The notes below the pieces were generated by a model that saw only the letters and a list, made by a program, of their open reading frames with translations, searched no databases and was not told where the DNA came from. 64,000 bases of DNA from Pseudomonadota bacterium (GTDB lineage Bacteria; Pseudomonadota; Gammaproteobacteria; Pseudomonadales; Moraxellaceae), in the NCBI GenBank assembly GCA_023393635.1, contig JAEWKT010000048.1, positions 1-64,000 on the forward strand. The letters run 5' to 3'. Positions 55,783 through 64,000 of the stretch are shown here, one piece after another (position 1 is the stretch's first letter; each line of letters begins with the position of its first letter). The translations under genes were made by a program, and so were the position numbers.

Positions 55783-56124
55783 TTAGCGTGTAGCCCGCGA
55801 GATGGGGGCCACATAAACCTGTTCAGTCTTGCGCATATATAGGCATAGCTTTTCTTGTGTAGAAGTGGCTTTTGCAGGAGAGCTGGCAACAGGTTTTAGG
55901 TGCCCCCGCACAGTAACTGCGGTATAACCTACATTATCATCAAATAAAATAGGCTTACTTGATGCAACAGCATTCATTAAGCCACTGGCTTCAGTGCACT
56001 TTTGAGCCACCTTGCGGTCATGCTCTGCCCATGCCTTATCCGTCGCTGCAAAAGCAGGCAAAGCTAATATTGTCACTAGACTTGCCGTGGCCAGCTTAAC
56101 AATTGCTAAATGATTAAAATGCAT
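55783..56124 (-). CDS. Small secreted protein of unknown function
   Basis: The 113-residue protein has a clear signal peptide (cleavage after AFA, near residue 26) and a mature part of about 87 residues with two cysteines (AQKCTEA, KLCLYM) that could form a disulfide. There is no recognisable domain; the middle reads DDNVGYTAVTVRG. The start is supported by AAGGAG seven bases upstream. It sits alone between two terminator/promoter regions. Confidence 0.65.
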   Translation of the reverse strand: MHFNHLAIVKLATASLVTILALPAFAATDKAWAEHDRKVAQKCTEASGLMNAVASSKPILFDDNVGYTAVTVRGHLKPVASSPAKATSTQEKLCLYMRKTEQVYVAPISRATR

Positions 56125-56230
56125 GATTTGCTCCTTTCATCAATTAGCAATAATTATGCAAGCTTTAACGCCTTAAATTGTCAGCACACTGTATCAATTA
56201 ACCCCACATCACGTACGCTCTTGTCATTTT

Positions 56231-57997
56231 TTAACTTAAGGGCACCACACGCATTACTTCCTCTAACGTAGTAATGCCCTGTGCCACCCGTTTTGCACCT
56301 GCCAAGCGTAATGGTTGCAAACCCTCTTGATACGCTTGCTGTTTAATTTGATTTAGGTTGGCACCATCTCCCACCAAACGCTTCATTTCAGTAGTTAATA
56401 CTAAAATTTCATACAAACCCATACGGCCTTTATAGCCAGTGCCACGACATTGCTCACAACCTACGGCTTTATAAATCTGTGCTGGTGGGTTGCTTTTCCA
56501 TGGACTCACCAGTTGACCCCAAGCGTCGCTATCAATGATGGTAGCCGCCTTGCAATGCTCACACAAGGTTCTTACCAGACGCTGCGCCATCACACCCAAA
56601 ATGGTGGCAGCAGTTAAAAACGGTTGTACACCCAAATCATGTAAACGCGTTAAACTGGATGGTGCATCATTGGTATGCAAGGTAGATAACACCAAATGAC
56701 CCGTTAAAGCCGCTTGAATAGCCATATCTGCGGTGTCCTGATCACGCACCTCACCAATCATAATAATATCAGGGTCTTGCCGCATTAGCGCGCGCACGCC
56801 TTCAGCAAAACCTAGCTCAATCCCTGACTGTACCTGCATCTGGTTAAAGCTAGGCTCAATCATCTCAATCGGGTCTTCAATGGTACACACGTTAACTTCA
56901 TCGGTGGCCAGTTGTTTAAGCGTGGAATAGAGCGTGGTGGTTTTACCTGAGCCTGTAGGTCCTGTGACTAAAATAATGCCATTTGGGTGTGCCGCCATTT
57001 GTTTCCACTTGGCCAGGTCGTCACCCGTTAAACCCAATTGCTCAAAGGTACGCACCAACACTTCAGGGTCAAAAATACGCATTACTAACTTTTCGCCAAA
57101 TGCGGTAGGCAAGGTGGATAAACGCAGCTCAGTTTCTATGCCTTTAGGCGTACGGGTTTTTAAACGGCCATCTTGTGGCTTACGACGCTCTGCCACGTTT
57201 AAGCGACCCAAAATTTTAATCCGCGATACCACCGCCATTAAAATTGGTGCTGGCATGTCATATACAGTGTGCAACACGCCATCAATCCGAAAACGCACCC
57301 TGCCGCCTTGCCTGCGTGGTTCTAAATGAATATCACTGGCACGCTGGTCGAAAGCATATTGTAATAACCAGTCTACAATCCGCACAATATGCTGATCATT
57401 GGCATCTGGATTTTGCACATCACCCAGTTGCAATAAGGCCTCCACACCTTTGGCCGTGGCTTCACTACCACCTGCTCCCTTGGCACCTGCAATGGCACGC
57501 GTGACCTGATAAAACTCAACCAGATAACGGCTTAATTGCTCAGGATTTAACATCACCCGTTTAATCTGTCGCGGCCGTACACTATGCGATAAGTTTTCCA
57601 GCCAGTCATCATAAAATGGCTGATCGCTCCCAATGGTGATGCATTCACTATCCACTGCGACTGCTAAAATCCGATGCCGTTCTGCATATTCAAAGGACAT
57701 GATTGCTGTTACGGCAGGCACGTTTACTTTTAGCGGATCGATACGAAAAAACGGAACTTCGGCTTTTTCGGCCAGCCATTGTGATAGCATCGCAGTGGTT
57801 AATTTTTGTTGGGTGGTGGCATCAGTTAAATCAAAACTGGCAATAAACTGCAATGGATGCCATTGCAGTTGGTCTTTACGTCGTGGCGTGGTGGCAATCA
57901 AGTTCACTTCACGCTGATTAATCCGCCCTTCTTTTAATAGCGCATCAAGGCACCATCTCACATCCACCTGAAACGAAAAATGATGCTGCTTATTCAA
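56231..57997 (-). CDS. GspE/PulE-type secretion ATPase (type II/IV pilus family)
   Basis: The 588-residue ATPase has the standard GspE/PilB layout: N-terminal GspEII domain, then RASDIHLEPR, the arginine and Asp-box region LRLSTLPTAFGEKLVMRIFD, Walker A GPTGSGKTTTLY (about 345-356), Asp box TIEDPIE, Walker B DPDIIMIGEVRD and the His box LVLSTLHTND. The C-terminal tetracysteine zinc site is CEHC..CEQC. It is not next to other pilus or secretion genes here, so its partner system is not clear; it could be the PilB of type IV pili or a separate family member. Monocistronic. Confidence 0.9.
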   Translation of the reverse strand: MNKQHHFSFQVDVRWCLDALLKEGRINQREVNLIATTPRRKDQLQWHPLQFIASFDLTDATTQQKLTTAMLSQWLAEKAEVPFFRIDPLKVNVPAVTAIMSFEYAERHRILAVAVDSECITIGSDQPFYDDWLENLSHSVRPRQIKRVMLNPEQLSRYLVEFYQVTRAIAGAKGAGGSEATAKGVEALLQLGDVQNPDANDQHIVRIVDWLLQYAFDQRASDIHLEPRRQGGRVRFRIDGVLHTVYDMPAPILMAVVSRIKILGRLNVAERRKPQDGRLKTRTPKGIETELRLSTLPTAFGEKLVMRIFDPEVLVRTFEQLGLTGDDLAKWKQMAAHPNGIILVTGPTGSGKTTTLYSTLKQLATDEVNVCTIEDPIEMIEPSFNQMQVQSGIELGFAEGVRALMRQDPDIIMIGEVRDQDTADMAIQAALTGHLVLSTLHTNDAPSSLTRLHDLGVQPFLTAATILGVMAQRLVRTLCEHCKAATIIDSDAWGQLVSPWKSNPPAQIYKAVGCEQCRGTGYKGRMGLYEILVLTTEMKRLVGDGANLNQIKQQAYQEGLQPLRLAGAKRVAQGITTLEEVMRVVPLS

Positions 57998-58082
57998 AGT
58001 GGCGCTCCTTATTTTTTTCTAGAGTTATCTTAACACTCATTTTAACATTGCCACTTATCGCTGAGCGACCAGACACAATAAT

Positions 58083-58808
58083 TTAAGTGATTGCGACCAC
58101 AATCACCTGCTTATTCACCACCTGAAACGCCACATTAACCTGATCATAAGACATCCCATAAACACGTTGTTCATCATCTTGATAAGCAGGTCGCGGATCA
58201 AGCGCCAATAGCTGGCTCACAATATCCTGTTGCTCAAGGCTAAATTGTCCCGCTTGGATGCGTTGTGCTGCCTGCGCCTGTGCTGCTGGCTGCCACTGCA
58301 CGCTCAATAAATCAGGTGCTTGCGGGGCAAAACCACTTTTTGCATCAGGAATTGCATCGGAATAGACAATATACGGTTTAATATCAACAATTGGCGTGCC
58401 ATTGAGTAAATCTGCCCCTCGAATGAGTAGCTTGGCTTTACCTTTTTGCCTGATGACTTTGACTAGCTCCACCACCGACAAGCCCAACTCACTTGGCCGA
58501 TACATACTGCGGCTGGCAAACACGCCTATTTTTTGATTACCACCCAAGCGTGGCGGGCGTATTTGTGTACGGAACTTTGGTGTTTCTGCTGCCTTTTGTG
58601 AATCGTTTTTATTTTGGTGGAACTGCCAAATCAGCCATAAGTGGCTAAACGCTTCAATCCCCTCAAATGCCAGTGCATCATCATACGGTGGCTCAAAATC
58701 AATGATTGCAGGCACTTGCACCAAATTTGGCTGCCGTGGAATGCCAAATTTCTCATGAAAAGGTGAATGCACAGTACCAATGATAGGTACGGTTAATGCT
58801 GGCTTCAT
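58083..58808 (-). CDS. trmO: tRNA (N6-threonylcarbamoyladenosine(37)-N6)-methyltransferase TrmO
   Basis: TrmO (YaeB, TsaA) methylates t6A37 of tRNA-Thr to m6t6A using S-adenosylmethionine. The 241-residue protein begins with the typical PIIGTVHSPFHEKFGIPRQP and has the beta-barrel SAM site, with ALAFEGIEAFSHLWLIWQFH and RPSELGLSVVEL. The ATG at 58808 has AAGGA seven bases upstream. It diverges from fpr across about 98 bases. Confidence 0.93.
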   Translation of the reverse strand: MKPALTVPIIGTVHSPFHEKFGIPRQPNLVQVPAIIDFEPPYDDALAFEGIEAFSHLWLIWQFHQNKNDSQKAAETPKFRTQIRPPRLGGNQKIGVFASRSMYRPSELGLSVVELVKVIRQKGKAKLLIRGADLLNGTPIVDIKPYIVYSDAIPDAKSGFAPQAPDLLSVQWQPAAQAQAAQRIQAGQFSLEQQDIVSQLLALDPRPAYQDDEQRVYGMSYDQVNVAFQVVNKQVIVVAIT

Positions 58809-58906
58809 CACTTTTCCTTATAAATGCCATTGGATTAATTCAGTTTATAGACAATTGCTTTGGGTTAGAATAGCAGTCTGTTTTTAATTATATTGATGAG
58901 AGCTTC

Positions 58907-59686
58907 ATGGCCGCTTTTAATGTTGAGAAAATTACTCACGTTCACCACTGGAATGACACGTTATTTAGCTTTAAAACCACGCGCGATGCGGGCTTACGCT
59001 TTAAGAATGGTCAATTTGTGATGATTGGCTTGGAAGTAAACGGTAAACCACTCATGCGTGCTTATTCTATTGCCAGTGCAAACTACGAAGAAGAATTAGA
59101 ATTTTATTCAATTAAAGTACCAAATGGCCCATTGACGTCAATTTTGCAAAAAGTCCAGGTGGGCGATGAGATTTTAATTAGTAAAAAGCCAACAGGCACA
59201 CTGGTACATGATGATTTGCTACCTGGCAAAAACTTGTATTTGTTGTCTAGTGGCACAGGTTTAGCTCCATTTGTGGCGTTGATCCGTGACCCAGAAACCT
59301 ATGAAAAATATGAAAAAGTAATTTTGGTACATGGCACGCGTTTTGTGAGCGAACTGGCCTATCAGGATTTAATTGAAAATGAGTTGCCTAACCACGAATT
59401 TTTTCAGGAATTAGGGATTCAGGATAAATTAATTTACTACCCAACTGTTACCCGTGAGCCATTTAAGAACCAGGGCCGTCTCACCACCTTAATTGAAAAT
59501 GGCAAATTGTTTGAGGATATTGGCCTGCCGCGCTTTAACCCAGAAACTGACCGTGCCATGCTGTGTGGTAGCCCTGCATTTTTAAAAGACGTGTGTGCAT
59601 TGCTTGATGCGCATGGCTTAAAAGAATCTCCACGTATGGGCGTGATGGGTGATTATGTGATTGAGCGTGCGTTTGTTGAGAAGTAA
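58907..59686 (+). CDS. fpr: Ferredoxin--NADP+ reductase
   Basis: The 259-residue FAD enzyme exchanges electrons between NADPH and ferredoxin or flavodoxin. Visible features are the FAD motif RAYSIAS (residues about 49-55), the conserved KxPNGPLTS and the NADP-binding segment LLSSGTGLAPFVALIRD, and the C-terminal GDYVIERAFVEK. It matches the bacterial Fpr subclass closest to E. coli Fpr. The start follows GAGAGCTTC. A terminator follows. Confidence 0.95.
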   Translation: MAAFNVEKITHVHHWNDTLFSFKTTRDAGLRFKNGQFVMIGLEVNGKPLMRAYSIASANYEEELEFYSIKVPNGPLTSILQKVQVGDEILISKKPTGTLVHDDLLPGKNLYLLSSGTGLAPFVALIRDPETYEKYEKVILVHGTRFVSELAYQDLIENELPNHEFFQELGIQDKLIYYPTVTREPFKNQGRLTTLIENGKLFEDIGLPRFNPETDRAMLCGSPAFLKDVCALLDAHGLKESPRMGVMGDYVIERAFVEK

Positions 59687-59705
59687 TACGCTAAATCATT
59701 AAACA

Positions 59706-59742
59706 CAAAAGAGGCTGTGATATATGTCATCACAGCCTCTTT
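59706..59742 (+). terminator. Terminator of fpr
   Basis: AAAAGAGGCTGTGAT, a seven-base loop and ATCACAGCCTCTTTT form a long stem followed by TATG, 20 bases past fpr. The facing YidB-like gene may also use it. Confidence 0.9.
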
Positions 59743-59798
59743 TATGTAAAAGGAAAAAAACTGTATATAAAAATATATTTAATAAAGAGCTGGCGATG

Positions 59799-60419
59799 TT
59801 AAAACTTTAAACCACCCAGCATGTTCATGACGTTTTGAATTTGATTGGTTGAGCCATTGCCCTTTACTTGGCCATTGGCAGTAATGGCATCTACCATTTG
59901 TGGCAATATGCTTGCAATGGTGTTGTAAACTTCGCTTTTTGAGGTATGGGCCTGACTCGCTACCTGTTCAATGTCCTGGTCACTAAATACCTTAGATATT
60001 TTTGATGGATCAACAGGTTCATTATTGCCATTAGATACCCAGGATTGTGCCTCTTGTCCCAAGCCTGATTGAGTTAATACCTTAATCGCGTTATGAAAGC
60101 CGCCTTGCTTTTGAATCCACGCTAAAATAAATGGCACCAGCACCACCAATAGTTTGGCTTGACCACCCATACCATGCGCCTGACTTTGCTGAGGCCGCTG
60201 CGGCATTTGTTGCGCTGTGTTCTGGCCATTTAATCCGCCTAATACTGAACCTAGCATGCCGCCCAAATTTCCTGAGGCCTGATTATTTTGTCCGTTTAAT
60301 AATCCACCCAATATATTACCCAAGCCACCCAGTCCGTCATTACTGTTATTGGTTCGCCCATTACTGTTAGTCATGGCATTGACCACTAGGCCCTGAATTA
60401 AATTAGTTAAATTGCTCAT
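59799..60419 (-). CDS. YidB-like protein (DUF937)
   Basis: The 206-residue protein has a Gly/Asn/Leu-rich first half with repeated GGLG and GGLL elements (DGLGGLGNILGGLLNGQ, then GGMLGSVLGGLNGQ). The second half is the DUF937 core: AKLLVVLVPFILAWIQKQGG, LTQSGLGQEAQSWVSNGNN, KVFSDQDIEQVASQAHTSKS and ASILPQMVDAITANG. YidB of E. coli is uncharacterised. The extended Gly-rich region is longer than in YidB. Monocistronic. Confidence 0.82.
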   Translation of the reverse strand: MSNLTNLIQGLVVNAMTNSNGRTNNSNDGLGGLGNILGGLLNGQNNQASGNLGGMLGSVLGGLNGQNTAQQMPQRPQQSQAHGMGGQAKLLVVLVPFILAWIQKQGGFHNAIKVLTQSGLGQEAQSWVSNGNNEPVDPSKISKVFSDQDIEQVASQAHTSKSEVYNTIASILPQMVDAITANGQVKGNGSTNQIQNVMNMLGGLKF

Positions 60420-60619
60420 ATGATGACCTATTTATAATTAAGAATATTCTTTTATCATGTAAGTCTTGAGTATTTGGAAACAAGTCAAACCCTGTATGGT
60501 TTTACTATAGGACAAGTTACTCACATTATTTTTATAAAGGATTTTGTGCGTCTTTCAATGCACTTTAGATTGTATCGTTAAGTTATTTTTATTGATGCGA
60601 CGCAATTGATGTGAACGGA

Positions 60620-60660
60620 AATAAAAAAATCCGCTTCCTTACTAGCAAGAAAGCGGAGTA
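60620..60660 (-). terminator. Orphan minus-strand terminator
   Basis: On the minus strand CCGCTTTCTTGCTAGTAAGGAAGCGG folds into an imperfect 10-bp stem followed by ATTTTTTTATTT. No annotated gene precedes it on that strand; the nearest candidate is the tiny reading frame at 60670-60798. Confidence 0.65.
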
Positions 60661-60669
60661 AGAGAGGTT

Positions 60670-60798
60670 TTAGGTCATTATTTTTATTTTAGTTCTTCTT
60701 GTTGTTATCGCTGCTTTAATGACAGCTTTTTTCAGGCAACTCTTAATCACTTCTTGACCACTTAGGTGCTGACACACTTTTTTAGCCATGCTGACCAT
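60670..60798 (-). CDS. Possible 42-residue protein or gene remnant
   Basis: On the minus strand an ATG at 60798 opens a frame of 42 codons ending TAA at 60670. It reads MVSMAKKVCQHLSGQEVIK..., then a Lys/Arg/Ile-rich end. The frame stays open for about ten more codons upstream of the ATG without another start, so it could be the 3' end of a lost gene. It is followed within 15 bases by a terminator, which argues for transcription. I recognise no family. Confidence 0.25.
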   Translation of the reverse strand: MVSMAKKVCQHLSGQEVIKSCLKKAVIKAAITTRRTKIKIMT

Positions 60799-61183
60799 AT
60801 ATTCCAAGGCGGTATTGGTGTCATCCCATTTTTAGTGTCATCCTAGTTAGGGGTTTTTAAGCCACCATCTGGATTGATTCATCGCCTAAAATAGGCGTTT
60901 GAATAAAAGGTTTTGCATAATCATGTTAGATTTCCCCACCGTATGATAAAAAAATCATAGATTTTCCCGTGGCTTAGCCAAATGAGAAGCCAAGACTCTT
61001 TAATGGTGTTTTATTGGCAAGACATCATAACTTTGCTTTTCTTGACGCATTGTGCAAATAAATTAAAGATGAATCAAACTCATATTTTTCATGATAAAAT
61101 GAATTTTATTAAACCATGATTTTCTTAGCCCAGAGTTCTATTAGCTTAGAAACTTATTGAGCAGCTATGTTGAGCAACTACTT

Positions 61184-62086
61184 ATGCTAGAACTACGTCA
61201 TTTAAAAACGTTGCAAGCCTTACGTGAATATGGTTCTTTGGTTGGCGCTGCCGAGCGAATTCACGTTACGCCCTCTGCGCTATCGCATCAATTACGTGAA
61301 CTTGAACAATGGCTTGGTTTAAGTGTGGTTAGTCGCAAAAGCCGTCCCTTACAATTTTCGCCTGCTGGATTACGTTTGCTTGAGCTGGCTGATCACGTGT
61401 TGCCTCTGGTGCAGCAAGCCCGTGCCGACTTAACCCGTATTGCACACGGCCAAACGGGGCGCTTGTTATTGGCGTCCGAATGTCACAGCTGTTTTGATTG
61501 GTTGATGCCTGTGCTCAACCAGTATCGGCAAGCTTTTCCTGATGTTGACCTGGATTTTGCCAACGGATTTGAACCCGAACCGCACCAGCAATTACAGCAA
61601 GGTGAAATTGATTTACTGATTACTGCCGATGCGCTACCCCTTGAAGGGCTGGCCTATCAGCCAGTATTTGATTATGAGTCACGTTTGGTGATGTCACCGC
61701 AGCATGCTTTAGTACAAAAAACAGAAATTACCGCACAGGATATTGCCGCCCAAACCTTAATTGCCTACCCTGTCGAACCGCATCGCCTAGATATCATTGC
61801 AGGCTTTTTGTCCTTACATCAATTGCAGCCAAATCATATTCGTACCACTGAACTGACGCCAATGCTGATTCAACTGGTGGCCAGTGGACGCGGTATTGCT
61901 GCACTGCCTGACTGGGTAGTCAAAGACTATGAACAAAAAGGCTGGGTAAGTAGCCGCCGTGTGCCTAATGGTGAACCAGATGGCTTAAGACGTACTTTAT
62001 ATGCCGCGTATCGTAAGGATGATATTAAAAAGGCGTTTATCGAAGGCTTTTTAGATCAGCTTAAATTGTTTTCCAGGCAACGATAG
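61184..62086 (+). CDS. metR: LysR-family regulator MetR
   Basis: MetR is the homocysteine-responsive activator of methionine-pathway genes. The 300-residue protein begins MLELRHLKTLQALREYGSL, then the HTH (AAERIHVTPSALSHQLRELEQWL) and an effector domain with ASECHSCFDWLMPVL, IDLLITADALPLEGL and GIAALPDWVVKDYE, all matching MetR closely. The start at 61184 aligns with the family; a TTG at 61157 would add nine residues. MetR sites (TGAA-N5-TTCA) were not found with certainty; no metE is present in the window. Its target genes are therefore elsewhere. Confidence 0.92.
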   Translation: MLELRHLKTLQALREYGSLVGAAERIHVTPSALSHQLRELEQWLGLSVVSRKSRPLQFSPAGLRLLELADHVLPLVQQARADLTRIAHGQTGRLLLASECHSCFDWLMPVLNQYRQAFPDVDLDFANGFEPEPHQQLQQGEIDLLITADALPLEGLAYQPVFDYESRLVMSPQHALVQKTEITAQDIAAQTLIAYPVEPHRLDIIAGFLSLHQLQPNHIRTTELTPMLIQLVASGRGIAALPDWVVKDYEQKGWVSSRRVPNGEPDGLRRTLYAAYRKDDIKKAFIEGFLDQLKLFSRQR

Positions 62087-62366
62087 GTAGGTTTTTTTGA
62101 CAGCGCATCTATGTTTGAACTACGCATTTCATGTATGAAACGCTCACAGACTCACCTATTTTAAATGCTAAAAAACAGACTAAAACGTTAAATGAATCAA
62201 AGTAATTGCAAAAATAAAGGAGGTTAATACTGTTAAACCATCACAATTAACAGACTTTTAACGCGCTTTGTCCTACAATGTATAGTAGCACTGATGCTTT
62301 TTGCCATTGACCCAAATTTTGCGTACTGGCATGTTTTGCAATGTATATTATATCAATGGATGTTAC
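62087..62366. other. Intergenic region, no gene seen
   Basis: About 280 bases between metR and the AraC-type gene. It probably contains the promoter of the latter. I see no clear terminator or RNA gene. Confidence 0.6.
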
Positions 62367-63392
62367 ATGACCGTATCCAACACCCGCTTAGAGCATGGTT
62401 TGCCTGGTGTATACGGCCTATTATTATTAGAAGTCGTATCGCGTTTTGGAGTTAGTGAACAAACGTTGTTCGCACCTTTTAACTTTACTAGCGAGCAACT
62501 GGCTGATCCTGCTGTGCGTATTTCCTTACCTAAAGCCAATGATTTATTCAAACACGCCATGACGCTCACTGGTGAAGACAGCTTGGGTTATCAGCTTGGC
62601 ACGCAAATGCGTATTTCTATTCATGGTTTTATTGGCTATGCCATTATGAGTGCTTCAAATGTAGCCGAAGCCTTGATGCTTGCCTCACGTTTTATTCATA
62701 TTCGCGCGCCCTTTATGTACTTGCATTTTTCTACCATGCAGCCCAAAGCACGCATTCAGCTCATCTGTGATGATCTTGACCTGGAACCACTTCGTCAGGA
62801 GGTGCTTATTGCTTTAACTGTGGGTATTTTAACCATGGGTAAGGCAATCACTGGACAGGATTTATTTGCTGATATTGAGTGTGATTTTCCAGAACCTGCA
62901 GGTTTTGAGAAATATAAAAAACTCATTAGTGCCAATATTAAATTTAACCAGCCTCATCTGGTGGCCTATTTTGATAAAAGTTATTTAAGCCTGCCTTTGG
63001 TCAATGCTGACCCGATTGCCAGTCAAATTGCCATCAACCAGTGCGAAGCTGAACTATCTGCGCTTGGTGAGCGTAAACGTGTTGCCATGCGGGTACGTGA
63101 CCTCATCATGCAATCTACCGAACGCTACCCCAGCATAGACACCATTGCAGAACTTTTACACATGTCTGACCGAACCCTAAAACGGCAACTGGCCGCAGAA
63201 GGAACATCTTATTCTAACGTGGTGGATGAGTTGCGTTATCGTCATGCCGTATCGTTGCTCTCACGCTCGGACTTTAGCCTTGAGCAAATCTCTGATGAAC
63301 TTGGCTACTCTGACGTCGGAAATTTTACCCGAGCTTTTAAACGCTGGACAGGCAGGACACCAGGGAATTGGCGTAAAGACCCTTATTTATAA
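62367..63392 (+). CDS. AraC-family transcriptional regulator (OruR/ArgR-like)
   Basis: The 341-residue protein has an N-terminal domain of the PF12625 arabinose-binding-like type (SLGYQLGTQMRISIHGFIGYAIMSASN) and a C-terminal AraC double HTH (SIDTIAELLHMSDRTLKRQLAAEGTS, then SLEQISDELGYSDVGNFTRAFKRWTGRTPG in parts). The target pathway is unknown. The ATG at 62367 has GGA nine bases upstream. Genes of this subfamily often regulate catabolic genes nearby, but none is adjacent. Confidence 0.88.
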   Translation: MTVSNTRLEHGLPGVYGLLLLEVVSRFGVSEQTLFAPFNFTSEQLADPAVRISLPKANDLFKHAMTLTGEDSLGYQLGTQMRISIHGFIGYAIMSASNVAEALMLASRFIHIRAPFMYLHFSTMQPKARIQLICDDLDLEPLRQEVLIALTVGILTMGKAITGQDLFADIECDFPEPAGFEKYKKLISANIKFNQPHLVAYFDKSYLSLPLVNADPIASQIAINQCEAELSALGERKRVAMRVRDLIMQSTERYPSIDTIAELLHMSDRTLKRQLAAEGTSYSNVVDELRYRHAVSLLSRSDFSLEQISDELGYSDVGNFTRAFKRWTGRTPGNWRKDPYL

Positions 63393-63492
63393 AATTTTAT
63401 CTATCTGATGCTTACTATAAACTGCCGCGCTTCAACATACATTATAAAAGCGCAGCAGGCTTACAGCGCACTGCTATTTATTCCACAACTAT

Positions 63493-64000
63493 TTACTCTA
63501 CAAAAATCAGCGTCAAACGAATATCGTTGTAACTGTATTCTCCATTTAATGCCTCTACCAATGCACGTAATCGTATACTGCCATTATCATTAAAATGTTC
63601 AGGTAAGGCTTCTTTTTTAATTTTACGATACGCTTTTCTCACCGCTTTAATTTGTCCTGAATCAGGTTTAATGCGATCCAAATCAATTTTGCTATCCTGA
63701 CGTGATAGTTTGTCCAAATGATTGATGACTGTGGCTTGAGTAAGCTCACGTTCTAGCGCAATTTCATCGATATGCATGCCTTTATTATACAGGGCTAAGG
63801 TTTGCTCTAACGTATCTTTGGAGGGCGTATCTTTGCCACCAGAAGCAGCACTTTTGTTTAAGCGTTTTTCCTGCCTGGCGATTTCTGCCTGACTTATGGT
63901 GCCACCGCATAATTTTACAAAATTGTCATGCTGGGTACTGGCATCCTTATCTTTCCATGCTTGTTCGGCATCACCAGATAACTCCTGAAAACGCTGATCG
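63493..64000 (-). CDS. C-terminal part of a helicase-like protein with HTH domain (partial)
   Basis: The gene enters from the right edge and its reading frame is open throughout; the last 168 residues are visible. It contains a QHDNFVKLCGGTI segment, a Lys/Ser-rich linker and then TLEQTLALYNKGMHIDEIALERELTQATVINHLDKL in parts, an HTH of the helicase C-terminal type (HTH_40, as in RecQ- or Pif1-type proteins). The C-terminal domain (RLRALVEALNGEYSYNDIRLTLIFVE) follows. The helicase motor lies outside the window, so the family is not established. Another in-frame ATG at 63777 is not the start. Confidence 0.6.
   Translation of the reverse strand, partial: DQRFQELSGDAEQAWKDKDASTQHDNFVKLCGGTISQAEIARQEKRLNKSAASGGKDTPSKDTLEQTLALYNKGMHIDEIALERELTQATVINHLDKLSRQDSKIDLDRIKPDSGQIKAVRKAYRKIKKEALPEHFNDNGSIRLRALVEALNGEYSYNDIRLTLIFVE

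Larger units (their letters stand above)
60420..61183. other. 764-bp non-coding region upstream of metR
   Basis: This holds an orphan minus-strand terminator (60620-60660), a tiny minus-strand reading frame, direct repeats of GTGTCATCC near 60818-60846, a CGCCTA-AAA-TAGGCG hairpin at 60883-60897, an ATGAT-ATCAT dyad around 60943-60958 with TAGATTT(T)CCC repeats on either side, and metR's promoter. No convincing protein gene is seen. Confidence 0.6.

Noticed and set aside
56231..57997. Calling the secretion ATPase PilB or GspE outright
   Set aside because: The neighbours include no pilus or type II secretion genes, so only the family is given.
1..64000. CRISPR array, rRNA genes, prophage, replication origin
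   Set aside because: No regularly spaced repeats, rRNA-like sequence, phage structural genes or dnaA-box clusters were seen.

Overview
The window looks like the chromosome of a gammaproteobacterium in the Pseudomonadales, most likely a Moraxellaceae relative. Base composition is low (I judge about 40-45% GC by eye). The gene set includes a FimX-type twitching regulator beside a PilZ-like protein, an MCR_0457-type periplasmic protein, the Coq7, TamA/TamB and EF-P/EpmB genes, the gammaproteobacterial block nudJ-mnmA-hflD-purB ... roxA, and a TusDCBE sulfur relay. Almost everything is ordinary, densely packed chromosome. The foreign-looking part is the left edge.

Layout. 1-2.0 kb: the end of an insertion sequence (transposase tail) abuts a RhuM-type gene and cuts off its C-terminal Fic-like part. 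Behind it, in the same minus-strand operon, lie an uncharacterised 124-residue protein and an AT-rich gene whose product carries two motifs resembling the uracil-DNA-glycosylase superfamily. 2.1-7.4 kb: aconitase B, a KGG-repeat stress protein, a very AT-rich 600-bp gap, an SDR oxidoreductase and a small membrane-anchored protein. 7.6-11.8 kb: tRNA-Val(GAC) and the MoxR/DUF58/TgpA transglutaminase operon. 12-17.7 kb: efp and epmB, divergent, then the PilZ-like protein and FimX. 17.8-26.7 kb: rpmE, a BASS-family transporter, gloA, ampG, a Lon-like protease, an SMR transporter, a diguanylate cyclase and grxD. 26.9-32.2 kb: argD-type aminotransferase, a LysR regulator, an NlpD-like lipoprotein, the MCR_0457-type protein and a PBP5/6 carboxypeptidase. 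32.4-39.1 kb: nudJ-mnmA-hflD-purB, a MITE-like palindrome, a YjdF-type membrane protein, roxA and a DUF7931-like protein. 39.2-46.6 kb: tamB and tamA. 46.8-54.2 kb: an LplT-like transporter, coq7, a metal-dependent hydrolase, fumC, a GalE-like protein and tusDCBE. 54.4-64 kb: a TPR-like lipoprotein, a small secreted protein, a GspE/PulE ATPase, trmO, fpr, a YidB-like protein, metR, an AraC-type regulator and the C-terminal end of a helicase-like gene that leaves the window.

How the genes fit together. TusDCBE and MnmA, about 20 kb apart, are two ends of the sulfur relay for 2-thiouridine at tRNA position 34. EpmB acts on Lys34 of the EF-P encoded divergently next to it. TrmO, RoxA and RpmE add further translation-related functions. 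TamA/TamB, AmpG, the PBP5/6 enzyme and the NlpD-like activator serve the envelope. FimX, its PilZ-like neighbour and a membrane diguanylate cyclase point to c-di-GMP control of type IV pili.

Points most worth a second look: the UDG-like/124-aa/RhuM operon interrupted by an IS end; a GalE-like protein whose catalytic lysine is leucine; a 130-bp terminal-inverted-repeat element after purB; an exact 26-bp tandem duplication that moved the gloA stop codon; and an orphan minus-strand terminator with a tiny reading frame upstream of metR. I saw no CRISPR array, rRNA operon, prophage or replication origin.
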